DNA of 7,301 bases from positions 1-7,301 of the forward strand of contig JASLEQ010000685.1 of the NCBI GenBank assembly GCA_030151135.1. The letters run 5' to 3'. This DNA comes from Candidatus Sulfotelmatobacter sp. (GTDB taxonomy: Bacteria; Acidobacteriota; Terriglobia; Terriglobales; SbA1). A program made the position numbers and the translations under genes. Of the stretch, positions 1 through 7,281 are shown piece after piece. The notes below the pieces were generated by a model that saw nothing but the letters and a program-made list of their open reading frames with translations, was not told the origin of the DNA and did no database searches. Each line of letters opens with the position of its first letter. Within the stretch, counting starts at the first letter, position 1.

Positions 1-213
1 TCGCCGAATCCAGGCGTTGAGGGGACAGTATATCGCCCGATTCAGAACTCATATATTCAGATTCAGATGAAGCAGCTGGAAATCATGGTGGCAAGGACCC
101 TTGTTTGTAATCATGGCGTTCAGGCTCCCGCCCGGATGGCCTATCTTCGCGTCATCCGAACAGAAGGTCGGCATCTCTACCACGCGCAGCATGGTTGCAC
201 AACGCTAACGTGA
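1..213 (+). other. Weak open frame entering from left edge (unrecognised)
   Basis: Reading frame 1 of the plus strand is open from the window edge to a TGA at 211-213, about 70 codons, ending 4 bp before the convergent ureC stop. The composition is protein-like (for example IQIQMKQLEIMVART), but I recognise no family. An open stretch of this length is not unusual by chance across six frames. If real, it is the C-terminal end of a neighbouring gene that converges on the urease operon. Otherwise this stretch holds nothing I can name: no clear terminator with a T-run and no tRNA are visible. Confidence 0.2.
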
Positions 214-217
214 TGTT

Positions 218-1942
218 TCAGAAAAGGAAATATCTTTGGGCCAACGGGAGAACGCTCAAGGGTTCGCACGTGATTGCGGTGCCATCCACGCGGACCTCGT
301 AGGTCTCAGGATCCACCTCGATTTTTGGCATGGCGCTGTTGTGAATCATGTCTTTCTTGCCGATATCCCGGCAGTTCCGCACGGGCACGATCATACTCTT
401 GAGGTTCAATTTTTCCGCGACACCGCGATCAACAGCAACCTGGGATACAAAGGTGATGCTCGTCACGGCGGGCAACGCGCCAAAACTCCCGAACATTGGC
501 CGGTAAATTACTGGCTGCGGTGTTGGAATGGAGGCGTTCGGATCTCCCATCGCGCTCCACGCAATGAAGCCACCCTTGATTATCATTTCCGGCTTGGCGC
601 CAAAAAAGGCAGGCTTCCACAAGACTAAGTCGGCGAGTTTTCCTGGCTCAATCGAGCCTACTTCGCGGGCGATGCCATGCGTGATCGCAGGATTGATGGT
701 GTATTTCGCGACATAGCGTTTCGCGCGAAAATTATCGTTCCGAGTGGAATCCTCAGAAAGAGGACCACGCTGGACTTTCATCTTGTGTGCGGTTTGCCAG
801 GTTCGAGTCACGACTTCGCCGACGCGTCCCATGGCCTGCGAATCGCTCGATAACATACTCAGCACACCCATGTCGTGAAGAATGTCCTCGGCTGCGATTG
901 TCTCGGGGCGGATGCGACTCTCGGCGAATGCCACGTCTTCCGGAACCTGCGAGTTCAGGTGATGGCAGACCATCAGCATATCCAGGTGCTCGGCGACGGT
1001 GTTCGTCGTGTAGGGTCGTGTGGGATTCGTAGAAGAGGGAAGAATGTTCGGGAAGGAAGCGATTCGAATGATATCCGGCGCATGTCCGCCCCCAGCTCCC
1101 TCCGTATGGTAGGTATGAATGGTTCGGCCGTGAATGGCTGCGACCGTGTCCTCAAGAAATCCTGCTTCGTTGATGGTGTCGGTATGGATGGCAACTTGAA
1201 CGTCATAGGAATCTGCAACTCTGAGACACGCGTCGATTGCTGCTGGAGTGCTGCCCCAGTCTTCATGGAGTTTCAATCCGCAGGCGCCAGCCTCAACTTG
1301 TTCGGATAAGGGTGGTTCCGTGGCCGCATTGCCTTTTCCGAGAAAACCGAAGTTCATGGGCCACGCATCCGCGGCTTGAAGCATGCGCGCGAGGTTCCAC
1401 GCGCCGGGGCTGCAAGTCGTTGCGGCCGTGCCCGTAGCCGGCCCTGTTCCTCCGCCGATCATGGTCGTAATGCCATTCGACAAAGCTTCATACACTTGCT
1501 GTGGAGAAATGAAGTGAATGTGGCTATCGATTCCACCGGCCGTCAGAATGAGATTTTCGCCCGCGATCACCTCTGTGGCAGCGCCCACGATCAGGTCTGG
1601 ATCGACGCCATCCATAATGTCGGGATTCCCAGCTTTCCCAAGCTTTACGATTCGACCGTTCTTGATGCCAACATCCGCTTTCACGATGCCCCAATGATCG
1701 AGAATGACGGCATTCGTAATCACGAGATCAAGCGCTCCGTTTTCTGCCTCTCGCAAAACGGAGCTACTTTGGGCCATTCCGTCGCGGATGACTTTTCCCC
1801 CGCCGAAGGTGATTTCGTCGCCGTAGCGAGCGAAATCCTGTTCGATCTCAATGAACAGTTCGGTGTCGGCGAGGCGGATTCGGTCTCCTTTGGTCGGGCC
1901 GTAGAGATCGGCGTACGTGCTGCGGGGAATTTCGAGGCTCAT
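218..1942 (-). CDS. ureC: Urease alpha subunit UreC (catalytic)
   Basis: This is the catalytic subunit of cytoplasmic urease, which hydrolyses urea to ammonia and carbamate with a bi-nickel centre. The 574-residue length is normal for a separate bacterial UreC. The N-terminal small domain (with [14 protein letters not shown]) is followed by the amidohydrolase barrel. Visible active-site residues are His141 and His143 (SHIHF), the carbamylated lysine Lys224 with His226 (GLKLHEDWG), His253, His279, the flap Cys326-His327 (MVCHHL), Arg343 and Asp367 ([12 protein letters not shown]). All are offset by +7 from the Klebsiella aerogenes positions, so nothing is missing. The protein ends with the family C-terminus AQRYFLF. 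The ATG overlaps the ureB TGA (ATGA), and an AAGGAAAG ribosome site lies in the last ureB codons, so translation is probably coupled to ureB. It is the last recognised gene of the operon. Confidence 0.98.
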   Translation of the reverse strand: MSLEIPRSTYADLYGPTKGDRIRLADTELFIEIEQDFARYGDEITFGGGKVIRDGMAQSSSVLREAENGALDLVITNAVILDHWGIVKADVGIKNGRIVKLGKAGNPDIMDGVDPDLIVGAATEVIAGENLILTAGGIDSHIHFISPQQVYEALSNGITTMIGGGTGPATGTAATTCSPGAWNLARMLQAADAWPMNFGFLGKGNAATEPPLSEQVEAGACGLKLHEDWGSTPAAIDACLRVADSYDVQVAIHTDTINEAGFLEDTVAAIHGRTIHTYHTEGAGGGHAPDIIRIASFPNILPSSTNPTRPYTTNTVAEHLDMLMVCHHLNSQVPEDVAFAESRIRPETIAAEDILHDMGVLSMLSSDSQAMGRVGEVVTRTWQTAHKMKVQRGPLSEDSTRNDNFRAKRYVAKYTINPAITHGIAREVGSIEPGKLADLVLWKPAFFGAKPEMIIKGGFIAWSAMGDPNASIPTPQPVIYRPMFGSFGALPAVTSITFVSQVAVDRGVAEKLNLKSMIVPVRNCRDIGKKDMIHNSAMPKIEVDPETYEVRVDGTAITCEPLSVLPLAQRYFLF

Positions 1943-2328
1943 TGTTTCTTTCCTTGTTCGAACAGGAAGCCGGCTTTGCGAGCGTTCTCGAGGGCGGTCT
2001 CTCGAGCGCCGGAAGCGTCGAGGCTGCCGGCAACCAGGCCACTGAAACCGTGGACGATACGGTGGCCGGGAAATTCAACCAGCGATACTTCCTTTGCTTC
2101 TCCTGGTTCGAAGCGCACCGCTGTGCCGGCTGCAATGTTAAGGCGCATCCCGTATGCGGCCGGTCGATCGAATTGTAAGAACCGGTTCGTTTCAAAGAAG
2201 TGAAAATGGCTTCCTACCTGGATGGGGCGGTCGCCGGTGTTCTTCACCAGCAGCCCCTTCGTGGGCCGTCCCGCATTCGCGGTGATTGAATTGGATGATT
2301 CGTCGAGCCGGTATTCTCCAGGTTTCAT
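1939..2328 (-). CDS. ureB: Urease beta subunit UreB
   Basis: This small structural subunit packs with UreA and UreC in the urease trimer-of-heterotrimers and has no catalytic residues of its own. I chose the ATG that gives MKPGEY, the usual UreB opening, because AAGGAAG sits just upstream. The frame stays open to an ATG ten codons earlier (2358), which lacks family support. Family motifs are [17 protein letters not shown] (about residues 32-48), [21 protein letters not shown] (about 57-77) and the [11 protein letters not shown] segment. At 129 residues it is longer than the about 106-residue Klebsiella protein. The extra length is a C-terminal, charged, probably helical tail ending in GKKQ. 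The gene follows ureA after 39 bp, and its stop overlaps the ureC start. Confidence 0.96.
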   Translation of the reverse strand: MKPGEYRLDESSNSITANAGRPTKGLLVKNTGDRPIQVGSHFHFFETNRFLQFDRPAAYGMRLNIAAGTAVRFEPGEAKEVSLVEFPGHRIVHGFSGLVAGSLDASGARETALENARKAGFLFEQGKKQ

Positions 2329-2333
2329 CGGTT

Positions 2334-2340
2334 CTTCCTT
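2334..2340 (-). promoter_or_regulatory. Ribosome binding site deciding the ureB start
   Basis: On the minus strand AAGGAAG lies five bases before the ATG at 2328. It supports that start over the in-frame ATG at 2358 and agrees with the conserved UreB N-terminus. Confidence 0.75.
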
Positions 2341-2367
2341 GTGCAAACTCGGTGTCAACAGAAAGGT

Positions 2368-2670
2368 TCAGCGGATCGGATCATGGACGGTGACAAGTTT
2401 TGTGCCGTCGGGAAATGTGGCCTCGACCTGAACTTCATGGATCATCTCGGGCACGCCTTCCATCACCTGGTCGCGGGTAAGAATTCCCGCACCAAAGCTC
2501 ATGATCTGGGCCACAGTCTTTCCGTCGCGTGCGGCCTCCATAATTTCTGCGGACAAAATGGCCATCGCTTCCACGTAGTTGAGTTTTAAGCCACGAGCCT
2601 GGCGTCGACGGGCAACGTCTGCGGCTACGACGATCATCAGCTTTTCCTGTTCGCGAGGAGTTAAGTGCAT
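2368..2670 (-). CDS. ureA: Urease gamma subunit UreA
   Basis: This is the smallest urease structural subunit, 100 residues, which is the standard length. It assembles with UreB and UreC into the (UreABC)3 enzyme. It shows the family opening [10 protein letters not shown], the helical stretch [33 protein letters not shown] (about residues 21-53), and the C-terminal part with [28 protein letters not shown] (about 72-99). The ATG start is fixed by this conserved N-terminus. There is no clear Shine-Dalgarno sequence before it, unlike ureB, ureC, ureF and ureG. The bases where one would lie (2674-2680) can pair with an upstream segment in the ureD-ureA gap. This gene is the first of the structural block, 50 bp after ureD. 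Confidence 0.97.
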   Translation of the reverse strand: MHLTPREQEKLMIVVAADVARRRQARGLKLNYVEAMAILSAEIMEAARDGKTVAQIMSFGAGILTRDQVMEGVPEMIHEVQVEATFPDGTKLVTVHDPIR

Positions 2671-2673
2671 AGG

Positions 2674-2709
2674 GATTCGTATTCTAACTTTGCTTTCGAG
2701 ACACGAATC
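2674..2709 (-). promoter_or_regulatory. Alternative 7-bp stem covering the ureA ribosome-binding region
   Basis: GATTCGT at 2674-2680 is the exact inverted copy of ACGAATC at 2703-2709, with 22 bases between. In the mRNA the downstream arm sits 4-10 bases before the ureA ATG. The upstream arm overlaps one arm and the loop of the other hairpin at 2698-2720, so the two structures cannot form together. A switch or attenuation role is possible but unproven, and the pairing could be chance. Confidence 0.35.
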
Positions 2710-2720
2710 TCACGTGTCTC
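2698..2720 (-). repeat. Perfect 8-bp hairpin directly after the ureD stop
   Basis: GAGACACG at 2698-2705 and CGTGTCTC at 2713-2720 are exact inverted copies with a 7-base loop. The hairpin begins immediately after the ureD TGA and is followed by an A-rich, not T-rich, stretch, so it is not a standard intrinsic terminator. It could be an mRNA processing or stability element between the accessory and structural genes. That role is inference. Confidence 0.55.
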
Positions 2721-3632
2721 TCAATGCATCTTCCGGGGTCGCACGGCGTGGTGGCCATACAAGGCAAATTTTCCCGCGTCCCAAAGGCCGTGCAATCCGG
2801 CAATCACATCGCGTCCTTGTTTTGCGAGACACCGGATGGTGAGGCCATGCGCCTTGAGGGTGCTGAAACCCCAAAGAGTTTCATCCAAGGCCTGCAAATC
2901 AGAGATTGTCGCTCGCAACTGCCGCTCCAAATCCAACCAGATCTGGGGATCAGCGCCTACCTTGCAGATATAGAAGGTACCGGAATATCGATATCGGCCC
3001 ATGCGGCCGGGAACGGCCAGTGGCTTTTTTCCAGGTTCGAGCCTGATCCGGTCAATGCTGATGAGTTCATCGTAAGCCAGTATTTGGCTGTGCATCTCGA
3101 TCCGTTCGAAGGCGAATACTTCATCGCTGGCTTCGCGGCCGGGCGCGAGGATTTCCCACCAAAAGAGTCCTGCGCCGTCGGATAGCCGCACATCAGTGCG
3201 CTGATAGAAGTTCGCTCCAGCGAAGGGAATGATCGCATCGGGAACATATTCGAGAACGGCGCTTTCCGCGACTGTGAATTCGTTGTGTTGCCGGGTGGGA
3301 GCATTATGCAGCCCGCAACGATAAACGCGTGTCGCACCGGTTGTGGTCAGCTGGGCCTGCGCCCCCTTTCCTACATGCACTTTGAGAGTGAGGTCGTCTC
3401 CCCCAAACAAGCCGCCCGAAACATTGAGCAGGTGAGCCAGCGCGGCGTTTTTCTCCGGGTGAAAGGCGCGGAGAACACGAAGTGGCGGCTCCTGGTGACT
3501 GAAGGTGAGTGTAGTTTCTCCGAGGGCATTGTCGCGGGCGAAAGCAAGCTGCAGCGACGCGCGCATCCGGTGAGGGCCGGGTTCAACGGTCTCGCCTATT
3601 TCGCCTTCCGGTGGTGTGCAGAGCAAGAGCAT
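2721..3632 (-). CDS. ureD: Urease accessory protein UreD (UreH)
   Basis: UreD is a cytoplasmic scaffold that binds apo-urease and, with UreF and UreG, forms the activation complex through which nickel reaches the active site. From the chosen ATG it has 303 residues, about the family size. Diagnostic segments are HLLNVSGGLFGGDDLTLKV (about residues 67-85), AQLTTTGATRVYR (93-105), the LEYVPDAIIPFAGANF stretch (about 127-142), and GRMGRYRYSGTFYIC near 209-223. The frame is open 50 codons further upstream (to 3782), but that part lies inside ureF and does not resemble UreD. The ATG at 3632 sits 8 bp after the ureF stop with only a poor ribosome site, which suggests coupling to ureF. Met23 is another possible start. 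Confidence 0.93.
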   Translation of the reverse strand: MLLLCTPPEGEIGETVEPGPHRMRASLQLAFARDNALGETTLTFSHQEPPLRVLRAFHPEKNAALAHLLNVSGGLFGGDDLTLKVHVGKGAQAQLTTTGATRVYRCGLHNAPTRQHNEFTVAESAVLEYVPDAIIPFAGANFYQRTDVRLSDGAGLFWWEILAPGREASDEVFAFERIEMHSQILAYDELISIDRIRLEPGKKPLAVPGRMGRYRYSGTFYICKVGADPQIWLDLERQLRATISDLQALDETLWGFSTLKAHGLTIRCLAKQGRDVIAGLHGLWDAGKFALYGHHAVRPRKMH

Positions 3633-3640
3633 TTCCGTTG

Positions 3641-4354
3641 TCAGCTGATGAACAGCCGGGTAAGCAGTTCCGGATGTTCCATGCTTCCCCAGTCCAACAT
3701 CGGAAGAAAGCCGCTGACATCGTCTGTTGTGGCCTCTGAACTGGATTGGGCGGCTTCGACCATGCTGGGCTTTAAATTCCACAGAATTTGTTGTGCCCTG
3801 GTTTGACCGAGAGGCATGAGTCGTTGGCAGGCAGAGATCAGGCCTCCGAGGGATTGGTGAAGATAGGCACGCGCGGCACCGTCCTCATCGAGATTCAATG
3901 CCCCGCATACCAACCCGAAAGCGCAGGCATGATGAACGGGTAAATCATCTTGAAACGACGCGGTGCGTGTGAGACGGCGTAGATCGCACACGGCTAGGGC
4001 GGATCGGAGAAAATTAGTTCCCAGCAAAGTGCTTGCCTTACGGCTCTCCCGCGCCGGCTTCATGGCGCTGAAACGGTCGTTGATTGCAATCCACTCGCGT
4101 ACGGGAAATTCTGTCGACTGTGCAATCCGAAATGCCGTGCGGCAGAAAACGGCTTCAACTACCCCGGATTCTTCCAGCCAAGCTCGGAGGAATTTTTCTA
4201 AGTCGCCGACATCGAGCAATTCCGCGGCAATGAGCGTTTCCACTCCAAACGAGTGCGCAAAAGCTCCGATCGGTAACGCACTATCGGCCAAGTGAAGCAA
4301 CCACAATTCGGTAACGGCTCCGTCGCTGGTCCGACTGTCACCAGCTTTTTTCAT
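3641..4354 (-). CDS. ureF: Urease accessory protein UreF
   Basis: UreF is a helical cytoplasmic protein that bridges UreD and UreG and acts as a checkpoint for GTP-dependent nickel insertion. The 237 residues are near the usual length. Visible family segments are [15 protein letters not shown] (25-39), [16 protein letters not shown] (102-117), the HHACAFGLV motif (141-149), [21 protein letters not shown] (174-194) and the C-terminus [11 protein letters not shown]. The N-terminus has about 12 extra polar residues before the first conserved helix. The ATG overlaps the ureG TGA (ATGA), and a GAGGAG ribosome site is present 8 bases upstream, at 4363-4368. The gene is intact with no missing block. 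Confidence 0.95.
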   Translation of the reverse strand: MKKAGDSRTSDGAVTELWLLHLADSALPIGAFAHSFGVETLIAAELLDVGDLEKFLRAWLEESGVVEAVFCRTAFRIAQSTEFPVREWIAINDRFSAMKPARESRKASTLLGTNFLRSALAVCDLRRLTRTASFQDDLPVHHACAFGLVCGALNLDEDGAARAYLHQSLGGLISACQRLMPLGQTRAQQILWNLKPSMVEAAQSSSEATTDDVSGFLPMLDWGSMEHPELLTRLFIS

Positions 4355-5094
4355 GAACCAATCTCCTCGCGATGGGTGTGGCTATGCGGATGGTCGTGGT
4401 CATGACTGTGGCCGTGCTCGCCGGGAGTTCGGGCAAAAACGGAATGAGCATCAATCAAGGGTCGACGCGTGCTCTGCGGTTGATCGATTGCCTGCTTGAT
4501 CCAGGTCAGGAGAGCGTCGAGTCCAACTTCCTGCCGAAGGTTGGTAAAGAGAAAAGGACGCGTGCCTCTCATCTTGCGGGAATCACGCTCCATCACCTCC
4601 AGAGAGGCGCCGACATACGGAGCAAGGTCGATTTTGTTGATCACCAGCAGATCAGAGCGCATAATGCCCGGACCACCCTTGCGGGGAATCTTGTCGCCCT
4701 CCGCTACATCGATAACGTAGATCCAGACATCAACCAGTTCCGGGCTGAAGGCGGCCCCTAAGTTGTCGCCGCCACTCTCCACAAAAACCAGTTGCAGGCC
4801 GGGGATGGAAGTCTCGAGTTCAGCAATGGCTTGCAGGTTCATCGAGGCATCCTCACGGATGGCGGAATGTGGGCAGGCACCGGTCTCCACACCACGGATA
4901 CGTTCCGCGGGAAGAGTGCCCTGGCGCAACAGATATTCGGCGTCTTCCTTGGTATAGATGTCATTAGTCACGACGGCGAGATTGTATTCGTGCAGTAACG
5001 CCTTGCTCACTCTGTCAACCAACATGGTCTTTCCGGATCCGACAGGTCCGGCTACGCCGATGCGGAAGGCTCTCGTGGAATGATCCTCTGGCAA
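4351..5094 (-). CDS. ureG: Urease accessory GTPase UreG with C-terminal histidine tail
   Basis: UreG is a SIMIBI-class GTPase whose GTP hydrolysis drives nickel delivery to urease. Motifs seen are the P-loop GPVGSGKT (16-23), [12 protein letters not shown] (44-55), the nickel-binding Cys-Pro-His at 74-76 followed by [14 protein letters not shown] (106-111), and NKID (153-156), which confers guanine specificity. The core ends near residue 205, where most UreG proteins stop. This one has 247 residues and adds a C-terminal extension with His at 227, 229, 231, 233, 235, 237, 239 and 241, alternating with Gly, Ser, Asp, Pro and Thr. Better-known UreG histidine stretches are N-terminal. With no ureE beside it, the tail may bind or store nickel (inference). 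The start is TTG at 5092-5094, supported by an excellent AGGAGG six to seven bases upstream; the next Met (24) would destroy the P-loop region. Confidence 0.97.
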   Translation of the reverse strand: MPEDHSTRAFRIGVAGPVGSGKTMLVDRVSKALLHEYNLAVVTNDIYTKEDAEYLLRQGTLPAERIRGVETGACPHSAIREDASMNLQAIAELETSIPGLQLVFVESGGDNLGAAFSPELVDVWIYVIDVAEGDKIPRKGGPGIMRSDLLVINKIDLAPYVGASLEVMERDSRKMRGTRPFLFTNLRQEVGLDALLTWIKQAIDQPQSTRRPLIDAHSVFARTPGEHGHSHDHDHPHSHTHREEIGS

Positions 5095-5100
5095 AGTTCG

Positions 5101-5107
5101 TCCTCCT
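5101..5107 (-). promoter_or_regulatory. Consensus Shine-Dalgarno deciding the ureG TTG start
   Basis: AGGAGGA on the minus strand overlaps the urtE TAG stop and lies six bases before the TTG at 5094. A full-consensus site may compensate for the weak TTG initiation codon and restart ribosomes finishing urtE. Confidence 0.85.
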
Positions 5108-5801
5108 AAACACTCAGATGTGCGCGCACGATCTCGTCGGTCAATTCCGCCATTTTCCCGGATGCAACTTGCCGCCCGTTCGACAGGATGCAGAACTCAT
5201 TTGCGACACGGCGCGCAAAAGGCAGCTTCTGTTCCACCAACAGCACACCCAATCCCTGTTCTTGATTGAGCCTCAAAATAATATCTCCGATTTCGTGAAC
5301 AATGTTGGGCTGTATGCCCTCAGTCGGTTCATCGAGGATAAGCAGCTTGGGTTCGAGCACGAGCGCTCGGCCGATGGCGAGTTGTTGTTGCTGGCCTCCG
5401 GAGAGGTCGCCGCCACGCCTCTTCAACATGGTTTTGAGCACTGGGAAGAGGTCGAAGATTCGCTGCGGGATCGTGCGTATCCCGTTCTTGCGGATGCCGA
5501 GCCCAATCTTCAAATTCTCTTCCACGGTTAAATGAGGAAAGATCTCACGGCCTTGTGGGACATATCCAATGCCGATCCTTGCGCGCTCTTCCGCCGGAGA
5601 CGAGGCCAGATCCCGGCCATCGAAGGTTATACTGCCGGAATCGATCTTCAGCAAGCCCATGATGCACTTGAGCAACGTGGTTTTTCCCATGCCGTTGCGG
5701 CCCATCAAGCAGATCAGTGAGCCTTCCGGGACGGAAAGATCCACATCCCAAATTGTGTGGCTGCCCCCATAAAATTGATTGAGTCCTTTGACGCCCAGCA
5801 C
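5106..5801 (-). CDS. urtE: Urea ABC transporter ATP-binding protein UrtE
   Basis: UrtE is one of the two cytoplasmic ATPases of the UrtABCDE urea importer, in the branched-chain amino acid (LivF-like) group. The 231 residues carry Walker A GRNGMGKT (34-41), Q-loop Gln83 ([19 protein letters not shown]), signature LSGGQ (133-137) followed by QQQ, and Walker B LLILDE (153-158) with the UrtE-typical continuation [10 protein letters not shown]. The H-loop position holds Gln191 (LLVEQ), as is usual in LivF-type proteins. Start is GTG at 5801, two bases after the urtD stop, with GGAGAA in the last urtD codons as ribosome site. The residues EGIQP and the GRNGMGKT form favour UrtE over a general LivF, and the urease genes directly behind settle it. 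Confidence 0.95.
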   Translation of the reverse strand: MLGVKGLNQFYGGSHTIWDVDLSVPEGSLICLMGRNGMGKTTLLKCIMGLLKIDSGSITFDGRDLASSPAEERARIGIGYVPQGREIFPHLTVEENLKIGLGIRKNGIRTIPQRIFDLFPVLKTMLKRRGGDLSGGQQQQLAIGRALVLEPKLLILDEPTEGIQPNIVHEIGDIILRLNQEQGLGVLLVEQKLPFARRVANEFCILSNGRQVASGKMAELTDEIVRAHLSV

Positions 5802-5803
5802 GC

Positions 5804-6550
5804 TTATTCTCCGAGATAAACCTCAACTACACGGGGATCTTTCTGTACTACGGTCATTTCACCTTCCGCGAGCACGCGTCCTTCATGCAGTACCGTCACT
5901 TGCTTGGCGATCGAGCGAACGAAATCCATATCATGCTCAACCACGACGACGGAATGGCTACCTTCCAGCGTGCGAAGAAGGACGGCCGTGCGTTCAATCT
6001 CTTGCGGGGTCATTCCGGCAACGGGTTCATCCACTAGAAGGAGTTCTGGATCCTGCATGAGGAGCATCCCAATTTCGAGCCATTGCTTCTGCCCATGAGA
6101 TAGAACTGCGGCCGACATCTCCCGTTGTTTGGCAAGGCCGATGATCCCAAGAACCTCATCAATCCTCTCCAATTGTTGTGGAGTGGCACGTGCCAACAGC
6201 ATGTCGAGGAATGACTTGGTGCCAGCTAACGCGAGTTCCAGATTCTCGAAGACCGTCAAAGCCTCGAACACGGTTGGCTTCTGGAACTTGCGGCCAATGC
6301 CGGCTTGCGCAATTTCCGGTTCTGACAGCGATAGCAAGTTCAACTTGTCACCGAACCAGACCGTTCCTGAATCGGGGCGAGTTTTGCCTGTGATGACGTC
6401 CATCATTGTCGTTTTCCCCGCGCCGTTTGGTCCAATGATGCAGCGCAGTTCTCCGGGCTCTACGTACAGCGTGAGTTGGTTGAGAGCTTTGAATCCATCA
6501 AAGCTCACCGTGACGTCCTCCATATAGAGTCTTTTGCCGCGAACACTCAT
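5804..6550 (-). CDS. urtD: Urea ABC transporter ATP-binding protein UrtD
   Basis: This is the second ATPase of the urea importer, LivG-like, 248 residues. It has Walker A GPNGAGKT (40-47), the Q-loop region RKFQKPTVFEALTVFENLEL with Gln90, the signature LSHGQ (150-154) running into KQWLEIGMLL, which is characteristic of UrtD, Walker B ELLLVDEP (169-176), and H-loop His206 (VVVEHDMDF). The start is the ATG that overlaps the urtC TGA (ATGA). The frame extends 127 codons further upstream, but that part is a shadow of urtC. No strong ribosome site precedes it, so translation is probably coupled to urtC. All ATPase motifs are intact. Confidence 0.95.
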   Translation of the reverse strand: MSVRGKRLYMEDVTVSFDGFKALNQLTLYVEPGELRCIIGPNGAGKTTMMDVITGKTRPDSGTVWFGDKLNLLSLSEPEIAQAGIGRKFQKPTVFEALTVFENLELALAGTKSFLDMLLARATPQQLERIDEVLGIIGLAKQREMSAAVLSHGQKQWLEIGMLLMQDPELLLVDEPVAGMTPQEIERTAVLLRTLEGSHSVVVVEHDMDFVRSIAKQVTVLHEGRVLAEGEMTVVQKDPRVVEVYLGE

Positions 6551-7281
6551 TCTCTGGATGGCTCCGGAGCCTCGGTAGAGATCATGAAGGGCTCGATTTT
6601 CTTTTGCTGGTCGGTAGCCCGTTTTTTGGCTATTAGCGGCACCAGGCCCGCGATCCCCCGTGGCAGAAAGAGAGTAACCAGCACAAACAGGGCACCCAGC
6701 GCATAGTTCCAGACTTCGGGCAGCGCGCTGGTAAAGTAAGTTTTCGCGTAGTTGACCAATAGAGCTCCGGCGACCGCACCATAAAGAGTGCCGCGACCGC
6801 CGACTGCGACCCAGATGACCACTTCGATGGAGTTGATGGGAGAGAACTCGCTGGGATTGATGATTCCGATCTGTGGCACGTAAAGCGCTCCGGCGATGCC
6901 AGCAAGGATCGCGGAGAAAACGAAGGTCCACAGCTTGAACCGTTCCACGCGATACCCGAGAAAACGTGTTCTGGTCTCGGCATCGCGGATGGCTCGCATC
7001 ACCCGTCCAGCGCGCGAGCAGACTATGGCACGGCAGGCGACATAGCTCACGCCGAGCAGGATCGCGGTAATCCCAAACAGGAATATGCGGGTGCGGTCGT
7101 AATCAAGGCTGAAGCCCATGATGTCTTTGAAGTCGGTAAATCCGTTGTTGCCCCCGAACCCCATGTCATTGCGGAAGAACGCAAGCATCAGTGCATAAGT
7201 GAGCGCCTGCGTGATGATTGAGAAATAGACTCCGGTGACGCGCGCCCGGATCTCTCGCTCTAGTCTTTGGATGGCTCGCAT
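6547..7281 (-). CDS. urtC: Urea ABC transporter permease UrtC (5' partial or disrupted)
   Basis: This is an inner-membrane permease subunit, LivM-like, which with UrtB forms the urea channel. The visible 244 residues are the C-terminal two-thirds. The family segment RVTGVYFSIITQALTYALMLAFFRND leads into GFGGNNGFTDFKDI (about residues 14-54). The cytoplasmic loop that contacts the ATPases is around AIRDAETRTRFLGY (97-110), then IAGALYVPQIGIINPSE (129-145), and WVAVGGRGTLYGAVAGALLVNYAK (157-180). Approximate membrane helices are 18-36, 66-84, 115-135, 150-178 and 192-212, followed by a charged tail. A full UrtC has roughly 110-130 more N-terminal residues. They should continue upstream, but the frame meets TGA at 7294-7296, inside one arm of an inverted repeat. 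The ATG at 7281 is therefore a formal boundary, not a believable native start. Confidence 0.88.
   Translation of the reverse strand: MRAIQRLEREIRARVTGVYFSIITQALTYALMLAFFRNDMGFGGNNGFTDFKDIMGFSLDYDRTRIFLFGITAILLGVSYVACRAIVCSRAGRVMRAIRDAETRTRFLGYRVERFKLWTFVFSAILAGIAGALYVPQIGIINPSEFSPINSIEVVIWVAVGGRGTLYGAVAGALLVNYAKTYFTSALPEVWNYALGALFVLVTLFLPRGIAGLVPLIAKKRATDQQKKIEPFMISTEAPEPSRE

Noticed and set aside
40..66. Three copies of ATTCAG near the left edge
   Set aside because: Hexamer copies this short, two in tandem and one 9 bases away, are likely chance; there is no wider repeat structure or CRISPR-like spacing.
133..158. 6-bp inverted repeat (CGGATG / CATCCG) downstream of ureC as a terminator candidate
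   Set aside because: The stem is short, the loop is 14 bases and no T-run follows on either strand.
49..192. Minus-strand 47-codon frame downstream of ureC
   Set aside because: No ribosome site, no recognisable motif, and short enough to be chance.
1376..2203. Long plus-strand open frame of 275 codons opposite ureC and ureB
   Set aside because: It lies wholly antisense to two well-conserved genes, has no recognisable domain, and is explained by the codon bias of the opposite strand.
2724..3185. Plus-strand open frame opposite ureD
   Set aside because: It is antisense to the conserved UreD reading frame, with no family motif of its own.
3633..3782. 50-codon N-terminal extension of the UreD frame into ureF
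   Set aside because: It overlaps the conserved UreF C-terminus and shows no UreD similarity; the ATG after the ureF stop gives a normal length.
3285..3806. Plus-strand open frame opposite ureD and the end of ureF
   Set aside because: Shadow of the genuine minus-strand genes; composition is not convincing.
6551..6931. 127-codon N-terminal extension of the UrtD frame
   Set aside because: It overlaps conserved urtC sequence in another frame and looks like arginine-rich shadow translation. The ATG overlapping the urtC stop gives the normal UrtD N-terminus.
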